Of a stretch of DNA of 47,296 nt, positions 38,747 through 47,296 are shown piece by piece. The stretch covers positions 1 to 47,296 of the forward strand of contig JANRIM010000076.1 in the NCBI GenBank assembly GCA_033764865.1, read 5' to 3'. Position 1 is the first letter of the stretch, and each line of letters begins with the position of its first letter. The notes under the pieces are model-generated. The model made no database searches and was not told the origin of the DNA. It was given only the letters and a program-made list of their open reading frames with translations. Source of the stretch: VFBF01 sp033764865. Its GTDB lineage: Bacteria > Pseudomonadota > Alphaproteobacteria > Caulobacterales > Aquidulcibacteraceae. The position numbers and the translations under genes are program-made.

Positions 38747-38965
38747 GGGGGCGGCTCCTCAATTCCCGTCGATATGGCGACGCGCGGGATTTCTTGCGAG
38801 GCGGCGGGTACGCCGCAAGTCCGGTCGCGCGCCCGCCATTGCCTTCCGCACCTGTTTCCCCTATCCCCACCGCCTTCCGTGGGAGGCCCACCGGTCAAGT
38901 CCAGCCGGGGCCGCACCACGACCCTCCCCGGGAGCAACCGCTCCCGGTCAAGCAGTGAGGCTTAC

Positions 38966-39412
38966 ATGGCGAAGAAAGTTATGGGGCAGATCAAGCTCCA
39001 GGTTCCGGCCGCCGCCGCGAACCCATCACCCCCGATCGGTCCGGCGCTCGGTCAGCGCGGCCTGAACATCATGGAGTTCTGCAAGGGCTTCAACGCCCGC
39101 ACGCAGGACATGACCAAGGGCGACCCGTGCCCTGTGGTCATCACGTACTACCAGGACAAGTCCTTCACCTTCGACATCAAGACGCCGCCGGCGTCGTTCC
39201 TGTTGAAGAAGGCGGCGGGCCTCAAGCTCGGCAAGAAGCCGGGCGGCGGGTCCAAGACCCCGGGCCGCGGCTCGGTCGGCAAGGTTTCGATGAACCAGTG
39301 CCGCGAGATCGCCAAAACGAAGATGAAGGACCTCAACGCCAACGATCTCGAGGCCGCCGCGAAGCAGATCGCCGGCACCGCGCGGTCCATGGGCCTGGAA
39401 GTGACGGAGTAG
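38966..39412 (+). CDS. rplK: 50S ribosomal protein L11
   Basis: A 148-residue L11, part of the GTPase-associated stalk base of the 50S subunit. It begins MAKKVMGQIKLQVPAAAANP and includes SPPIGPALGQRGLNIMEFCK, ITYYQDKSFTFDIKTPPAS and the C-terminal RNA-binding GSVGKVSMNQCREIAKTKM. The start at 38966 follows GAGG 5 nt upstream. The usual upstream neighbours secE and nusG are not present; bolA faces away instead. It is followed by rplA after 4 bp. Confidence 0.97.
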   Translation: MAKKVMGQIKLQVPAAAANPSPPIGPALGQRGLNIMEFCKGFNARTQDMTKGDPCPVVITYYQDKSFTFDIKTPPASFLLKKAAGLKLGKKPGGGSKTPGRGSVGKVSMNQCREIAKTKMKDLNANDLEAAAKQIAGTARSMGLEVTE

Positions 39413-39416
39413 GGCG

Positions 39417-40136
39417 ATGCCGAAGATTGACGGGGTGCGCTACACCAAGCGCATGGCCAAGACCCACACCGGGATCGACAGCCGCAAACTGCACACGCTC
39501 GAGGAGGCCGTCGCGCTGCTGAAAACGCGGGCGCTGGCCAAATTCGACGAAACCATCGAAATCTCGATGAACCTGGGGGTGGACCCGAAGTATCCCGACC
39601 AGCAGGTCAGGGGCGTCTGCAACCTGCCCAACGGCACCGGAAAGACGCTGCGTGTGGCCGTGTTCGCCAAGGGGGCCAAGGCGGCGGAGGCCCAGGCGGC
39701 AGGCGCCGACATCGTCGGCGAACAAGACCTGTTCGAGACGATCAACGGCGGCAAGATCGAGTTCGACCGCCTCATCGCCACGCCGGATCTCATGGCGCTG
39801 GTGGGCCGGCTCGGGAAAATCCTCGGCCCCCGCGGCCTCATGCCGAATCCCAAGGTCGGCACCGTGACCATGGACGTGGCCAAAGCCGTGAAGGACGCCA
39901 AGGGCGGCGCCGTGGAGTTCCGGGTCGAGAAGGCCGGGATCATCCATGCAGGCGTCGGCAAGGCGAGCTTCACGCAGGAAGCGCTTGTCCAGAACGCCCG
40001 CGCGTTCGTCGATGCGGTGGCGAAGGCCAAGCCCAGCGGGGCCAAGGGCGTGTTCCTGAAGAAGGTCGCGCTCAGCTCCACTATGGGCCCCGGTGTGCGC
40101 ATCGACGTCTCGACGGCGGTGGCGCCGCAAGGCTGA
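39417..40136 (+). CDS. rplA: 50S ribosomal protein L1
   Basis: A 239-residue L1, at the E-site side stalk and a translational repressor of its own operon in many bacteria. Motifs are GVDPKYPDQQVRGVCNLPNG, GLMPNPKVGTVTMDVAKAVKDAK and a C-terminal GPGVRIDVSTA. The start at 39417 gives a slightly long N-terminus (MPKIDGVRYTKRMAK); Met13 is an alternative. A hairpin terminator follows at 40162-40200, so the L11-L1 transcript probably ends here. Confidence 0.97.
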   Translation: MPKIDGVRYTKRMAKTHTGIDSRKLHTLEEAVALLKTRALAKFDETIEISMNLGVDPKYPDQQVRGVCNLPNGTGKTLRVAVFAKGAKAAEAQAAGADIVGEQDLFETINGGKIEFDRLIATPDLMALVGRLGKILGPRGLMPNPKVGTVTMDVAKAVKDAKGGAVEFRVEKAGIIHAGVGKASFTQEALVQNARAFVDAVAKAKPSGAKGVFLKKVALSSTMGPGVRIDVSTAVAPQG

Positions 40137-40161
40137 TCGTCCCGTTGGCGCTGGTCTAAAG

Positions 40162-40200
40162 GGGTCGCCGCAGCTTAGGGTGCGGCGACCCTTTCAGTTT
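40162..40200 (+). terminator. Hairpin terminator after rplA
   Basis: GGGTCGCCGCA (40162-40172) and TGCGGCGACCC (40181-40191) form a perfect 11-bp stem with loop GCTTAGGG, flanked by AAA/TTT and followed by CTTTCAGTTT. It lies between rplA and the alcohol dehydrogenase gene, so rplKA and rplJL are likely separate units. The T-rich tail is modest, so termination may be partial. Confidence 0.75.
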
Positions 40201-40218
40201 AGGCTCGTGGAGAACCCG

Positions 40219-41265
40219 ATGGTCGCCGTTTCCGCCTACGGAGCCGCGAGCGCCGACGCGCCGCTTGCGCCCCTGACCATCGAGCGCCGCCCGCTGGGGG
40301 ACACCGACGTCGCCATCGACATCCTCTACTGCGGGGTTTGCCATTCCGACCTCCACAGCGCCCGCAACGAGTGGGGCTTTGCGACCTATCCCGTGGTGCC
40401 TGGCCACGAAATCATCGGCAGGGTCAGCGCCGTCGGCGCCGGCGTGACCACGCACAAGCCCGGCGATTTGGTGGGTGTGGGTTGCCTGGTGGACTCCTGC
40501 CGGACCTGCGAGCCGTGCTCGGAAAACGAGGAGCAGTTCTGCCCCGACCAGACACAGACCTATAACGGCGTCGAAAAACAGACGGGGCGCCCCACCAACG
40601 GGGGGTACGCCAAGGCGATCGTCGTGGACGCCCATTTCGTGCTGCGCATCCCCCCGGGGCTCGACCCCGCGCGGGCCGCGCCGCTGCTCTGCGCCGGCAT
40701 CACGACCTACTCGCCGCTGCGGCACTGGAACGTCACGGCCGGCCAGAAAGTGGGGATCGTGGGCCTGGGGGGCCTCGGTCACATGGGGGTGAAACTCGCC
40801 CACGCGATGGGCGCCCACGTGGTGGTGTTCACGACGTCGCCGGGAAAGATCGCCGACGCGAAGGCGCTGGGAGCCGATGAGGTGGTGATCTCCACCGACA
40901 AGGCCGAGATGAAGCGGCACGCGAACTCGTTCCACTTCATCATCAACACGGCGGCGGCCTCCCACAACCTGGACGTGTACGCCCGCCTGCTGCGCCGTAA
41001 CGGCGTCATGACCCTGGTCGGGGCGCCAGAGCATCCCCACGACGGCCCCCACACCTTCACGCTGATCACGGGGCGGCGCAGCATCGCTGGCTCGCCCATC
41101 GGGGGAATTGCGGAAACGCAGGAAATGCTCGATTTCTGCGCCGCCCATGGGGTTGCGTCCGACATCGAGATCATAGCCATGGCGGATATCAACGCCGCCT
41201 ACGAGCGCATGCTGAAGAACGATGTGCGCTACCGATTCGTCATAGACATGTCCACGCTGTCATAA
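40219..41265 (+). CDS. Zinc-dependent alcohol dehydrogenase (MDR, YahK/CAD type)
   Basis: A 348-residue medium-chain zinc alcohol dehydrogenase of the cinnamyl alcohol / YahK group, probably reducing aldehydes with NADP(H). Catalytic zinc: Cys41 in CGVCHSDLH, His63-Glu64 in VPGHEIIG, and Cys in LLCAGITTYSPL. Structural zinc: Cys94, 97, 100 and 108. The Rossmann motif is GLGGLGHMGVKLAHAMG. The start at 40219 has GGAG upstream; the frame open to 40093 overlaps rplA and is rejected. It lies between rplA and rplJ, an unusual position in the ribosomal/RNA polymerase locus. A palindrome follows the stop (41275-41288). Confidence 0.93.
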   Translation: MVAVSAYGAASADAPLAPLTIERRPLGDTDVAIDILYCGVCHSDLHSARNEWGFATYPVVPGHEIIGRVSAVGAGVTTHKPGDLVGVGCLVDSCRTCEPCSENEEQFCPDQTQTYNGVEKQTGRPTNGGYAKAIVVDAHFVLRIPPGLDPARAAPLLCAGITTYSPLRHWNVTAGQKVGIVGLGGLGHMGVKLAHAMGAHVVVFTTSPGKIADAKALGADEVVISTDKAEMKRHANSFHFIINTAAASHNLDVYARLLRRNGVMTLVGAPEHPHDGPHTFTLITGRRSIAGSPIGGIAETQEMLDFCAAHGVASDIEIIAMADINAAYERMLKNDVRYRFVIDMSTLS

Positions 41266-41274
41266 AAGACGACG

Positions 41275-41288
41275 AAATCGGCCGATTT
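41275..41288. other. 14-bp perfect palindrome after the alcohol dehydrogenase gene
   Basis: AAATCGGCCGATTT lies 9 bp after the stop, followed by GGGC-GAGAA-GCCC. It could be a weak terminator or a binding site; there is no T tract beyond TTT. Confidence 0.35.
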
Positions 41289-41362
41289 GGGCGAGAAGCC
41301 CGCCCACATCGCTACAGGTTGTGGAAAACAGCCGGGCGGACGACGGAATGCAGCATGTGCCC

Positions 41363-41392
41363 TTGCCAATGCGGCTGGGTGCTGGCTATACA
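41363..41392 (+). promoter_or_regulatory. Candidate promoter for rplJ-rplL-rpoB
   Basis: TTGCCA (41363-41368) and TATACA (41387-41392) with an 18-bp spacer match the -35/-10 consensus reasonably, in the 463-bp gap before rplJ. Transcription would start near 41399, giving a leader of about 330 nt. Confidence 0.55.
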
Positions 41393-41728
41393 TCGCGGTT
41401 CGAGCAGACCGTTAACGGTGTGCTCCACTCCTGTCCGAGAATGCAGGCGCCCCGCCATCCGGTCAAGTCCGGTTCGGCAGGGGCTTAATCCGGTCCCCGG
41501 TACGCCAATCCGGGGAAGGTCGGGCCCGCAGGAGACAGAGCTAGAGGTTTCACCCCTCCCCGCCGCGGTGCGGGGGCGGCGGATGCGGCCCGAGGCGCTG
41601 GGACAGGCGCGTGCGATGGAACCCGTCGCGCAGCGCCGCCGAGACGATCGGCTGCGCTGTGCGGCGCAGTTCTTTCGTCCGCGGTCCGGGCGTCGGATTG
41701 GCCGGCGACCGATTAACAGGAGACCGCA
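41393..41728 (+). other. rplJ untranslated leader, probable L10 autoregulatory leader
   Basis: Long non-coding leader with several G/C hairpins and the segment CGCAGGAGACAGAGCTAGAG. L10(L12)4-binding leaders are standard before rplJ in proteobacteria, so translational autoregulation is expected; the exact fold is not resolved here. The SD AGGAG (6 nt before ATG) ends the region. A frame from 41319 through the leader looks non-coding. Confidence 0.5.
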
Positions 41729-42244
41729 ATGGATCGTGCTGAAAAAGCGCAGGCGGTAGAGGCCCTCAAGGGCATCTTCGCCAAGTCCGGCGTCGTGGTT
41801 GTGAGCCACTACGCGGGGTTGACCGTTGCGGACATGACGTCGCTCCGCGTTCGCCTCCGTGAGGCGGGCGCAGGGCTCAAAGTGGTGAAGAACCGCCTCG
41901 TGAAGATCGCGCTCGACGGTACGCCGGGCGCGGCCGTGTCCCATCTGTTCACGGGGCCCGTGGCGATCGCGTTCTCTCCCGATCCGGTAGCCGCCACGAA
42001 AGTGGCGGTCGCCTACGCGAAGGAAAAAGAGAAATTCGTCCTGCTCGGCGCGCTCATGGGCGCATCGGTGCTAGACGAGAACGGCGTGAAGGCTCTGGCC
42101 ACGCTGCCGTCTCTCGATGAACTCCGCGGCAAGATCGTGGGGCTTCTCAACGCGCCTGCGACGAGGATCGCCGGCGTGCTGCAGGCGCCGGGCGGCCAAC
42201 TCGCCCGCGTGCTGAGCGCCTACGCCACCAAGGACGCCGCCTGA
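41729..42244 (+). CDS. rplJ: 50S ribosomal protein L10
   Basis: A 171-residue L10, the stalk scaffold that binds L7/L12 dimers, and likely repressor of its own leader. It begins MDRAEKAQAVEALKGIFAKS, has VVVSHYAGLTVADMTSLR, KVVKNRLVKIAL and the C-terminal helix NAPATRIAGVLQAPGGQLAR. It is the first gene of the rplJ-rplL-rpoB-rpoC unit, with rplL 56 bp downstream. Confidence 0.97.
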   Translation: MDRAEKAQAVEALKGIFAKSGVVVVSHYAGLTVADMTSLRVRLREAGAGLKVVKNRLVKIALDGTPGAAVSHLFTGPVAIAFSPDPVAATKVAVAYAKEKEKFVLLGALMGASVLDENGVKALATLPSLDELRGKIVGLLNAPATRIAGVLQAPGGQLARVLSAYATKDAA

Positions 42245-42300
42245 CGGCGCATCACGTCATTCCGCAATTCGCGATTGAAACCATCTAGGGGTGTACTCAT

Positions 42301-42678
42301 ATGTCGAAACTCGAAAAAATCGTCGATGACCTGTCCAGCCTGACCGTCCTGGAAGCGGCGGAGCTGTCCAAGCTGCTCGAAGAGAAGTGGGGCGTCAGCG
42401 CCGCGGCTCCCGTGGCGGTGGCGGCTGCGCCCGCGGCCGGCGGCGCGGCGGCGGCTGTGGAAGAGCAGACGGAATTCACCGTCATGCTGACCGCGGCCGG
42501 CGACAAGAAGATCGAGGTCATCAAGGAAGTGCGCGCGATCACCAACCTCGGCCTCAAGGAAGCCAAGGACCTGGTGGAAGGCGCGCCGAAGCCGGTGAAG
42601 GAAGGCGTCAACAAGGCCGACGCCGAGAAGTTCAAGGCCCAGCTCGAAAAGGCCGGCGCCAAGGTCGAACTGAAGTAA
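42301..42678 (+). CDS. rplL: 50S ribosomal protein L7/L12
   Basis: A 125-residue L7/L12: N-terminal dimerisation helix (MSKLEKIVDDLSSLTVLEAA), an Ala/Pro-rich hinge and the C-terminal domain (EFTVMLTAAGDKKIEVIKEV, GLKEAKDLVEGAP) that contacts elongation factors. Normal length. The gap to rpoB is 247 bp and carries hairpins that may set the ratio of ribosomal to polymerase expression. Confidence 0.97.
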   Translation: MSKLEKIVDDLSSLTVLEAAELSKLLEEKWGVSAAAPVAVAAAPAAGGAAAAVEEQTEFTVMLTAAGDKKIEVIKEVRAITNLGLKEAKDLVEGAPKPVKEGVNKADAEKFKAQLEKAGAKVELK

Positions 42679-42925
42679 ATCACTGCCGACGGGGGATGGG
42701 GCTGGGCGCCGAACGCGCTCCGCCTCGTCCCCTCTTCGGCGCGTTGCGCGGGACGTGTGTCTGTCTCCCGCGCCTGGGCTCTCCTCGCTTGCGGAGCCTT
42801 GACCGGATCGCTCCCGGGACCGTCCCAGCCGCGTGGGACATCAAAAGCAGGCGAGGCGGCGACTGTAGCGCCGTGTTCCGACGGTTCGGCGGCGCCGGGC
42901 GGAACGCGGACAACGGGGAGAGCTG
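42679..42925 (+). other. rplL-rpoB spacer with alternative hairpins (possible attenuator)
   Basis: No gene seen. GCGCCGAA (42706-42713) can pair with TTCGGCGC (42735-42742), or AACGCGC with GCGCGTT, as alternative structures. GTCCCA/TGGGAC (42822-42839) and a GGCTC/GAGCC hairpin follow. A partial terminator between rplL and rpoB is known in other bacteria; here no strong T tract is present. Confidence 0.4.
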
Positions 42926-47044
<4,119 letters not shown>

Positions 47045-47110
47045 GGGAGCGGGCGGTAACGCCCCTCCCCCTTCGCCCCAAGACGAATTTCCCCTGAAAG
47101 GGACTGACAG

Positions 47111-47296
47111 ATGAACGAGATGACCCCCTTCGCCAACCCGGTTGCCAAGCCGGAGACGTTCGACCAGATCAAGATCGGGATCGCCTCCCCGGAGCGCATC
47201 CGCTCCTGGTCGTTCGGCGAGATCAAAAAGCCCGAGACGATCAACTACCGCACGTTCAAGCCCGAGCGCGACGGTCTGTTCTGCGCGCGTATCTTC
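47111..47296 (+). CDS. rpoC: DNA-directed RNA polymerase beta' subunit, N-terminal fragment (cut by window end)
   Basis: The first 62 codons of beta'. FDQIKIGIASPERIRSWSFG and KKPETINYRTFKPERDGLFC are the conserved N-terminus leading to the zinc-binding region. The ATG at 47111 has AAGGG 8 nt upstream and lies 66 bp after rpoB. The rest of the gene is outside the window. Confidence 0.98.
   Translation, partial: MNEMTPFANPVAKPETFDQIKIGIASPERIRSWSFGEIKKPETINYRTFKPERDGLFCARIF

Noticed and set aside
41319..41759. 146-codon frame through the rplJ leader
   Set aside because: Arg/Pro-rich, runs into the rplJ start in another frame, has no SD, and the region looks like a structured leader.

Overview
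The window is a high-GC, gene-dense bacterial chromosome segment with no mobile element, CRISPR array, rRNA gene or integrase visible. The gene content points to an alphaproteobacterium: UPF0262 and DUF2948 genes beside murA and hisD, a short RNase E/G-like gene followed by yacG, a BolA/monothiol-glutaredoxin pair, a class I PHA synthase, a class II fructose-bisphosphatase (glpX) and a SleB-type cell wall hydrolase. The order and family cannot be fixed from sequence alone. Caulobacterales, Hyphomonadales or Rhizobiales-like lineages are all plausible.

Layout. 1-3.6 kb: the 3' end of pyruvate phosphate dikinase and a cell wall hydrolase. 3.6-7.8 kb (minus): NAD de novo synthesis, nadA - unknown secreted protein - nadB - nadC, with a 23-bp inverted repeat upstream that looks like an operator. 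7.9-9.9 kb (minus): PHA synthase. 10.0-13.9 kb (plus): a lipoprotein, then a tight run of AlaC-like aminotransferase, homoserine dehydrogenase and glpX. 13.9-17.1 kb (minus): a KAS III-like synthase, a small lipoprotein, 3-methyladenine glycosylase, a PLDc_N membrane peptide and YgfZ. 17.1-19.4 kb (plus): a GT9 glycosyltransferase overlapping dihydroorotase. 19.4-20.9 kb: a macro-domain protein and a divergent, repetitive secreted protein closed by a strong terminator. 21.0-24.0 kb: a ThDP enzyme overlapping a HELAH protein, then a divergent HxlR regulator / CMD-family pair sharing a perfect palindrome. 24.1-28.3 kb: a three-gene operon of DUF3604, membrane-anchored parvulin and HupE/UreJ-like protein. 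28.3-35.8 kb: a phasin-like gene, tRNA-Thr, and the murA - DUF2948 - hisD - UPF0262 - phosphatase - SDR - maf - RNase E/G-like - yacG cluster. 35.8-38.7 kb: HMG-CoA lyase, grxD, a triple PPC-domain protein and bolA. 39.0-47.3 kb: rplK-rplA, an alcohol dehydrogenase, rplJ-rplL, rpoB and the start of rpoC.

Most of the window is housekeeping, with translationally coupled ATGA, GTGA or TGATG junctions in many places. The best candidate for an undescribed system is the DUF3604 / PPIase / HupE operon (24064-28324): all three products appear to be membrane-bound or exported, and both junctions are 4-bp overlaps. Other departures from expected order are the unknown periplasmic protein between nadA and nadB, an alcohol dehydrogenase behind a terminator inside the ribosomal-protein/RNA polymerase locus, a PPC-domain gene inserted in reverse between grxD and bolA, and an SDR gene where infA might be expected. 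No defence system, secretion system or biosynthetic cluster was recognised.
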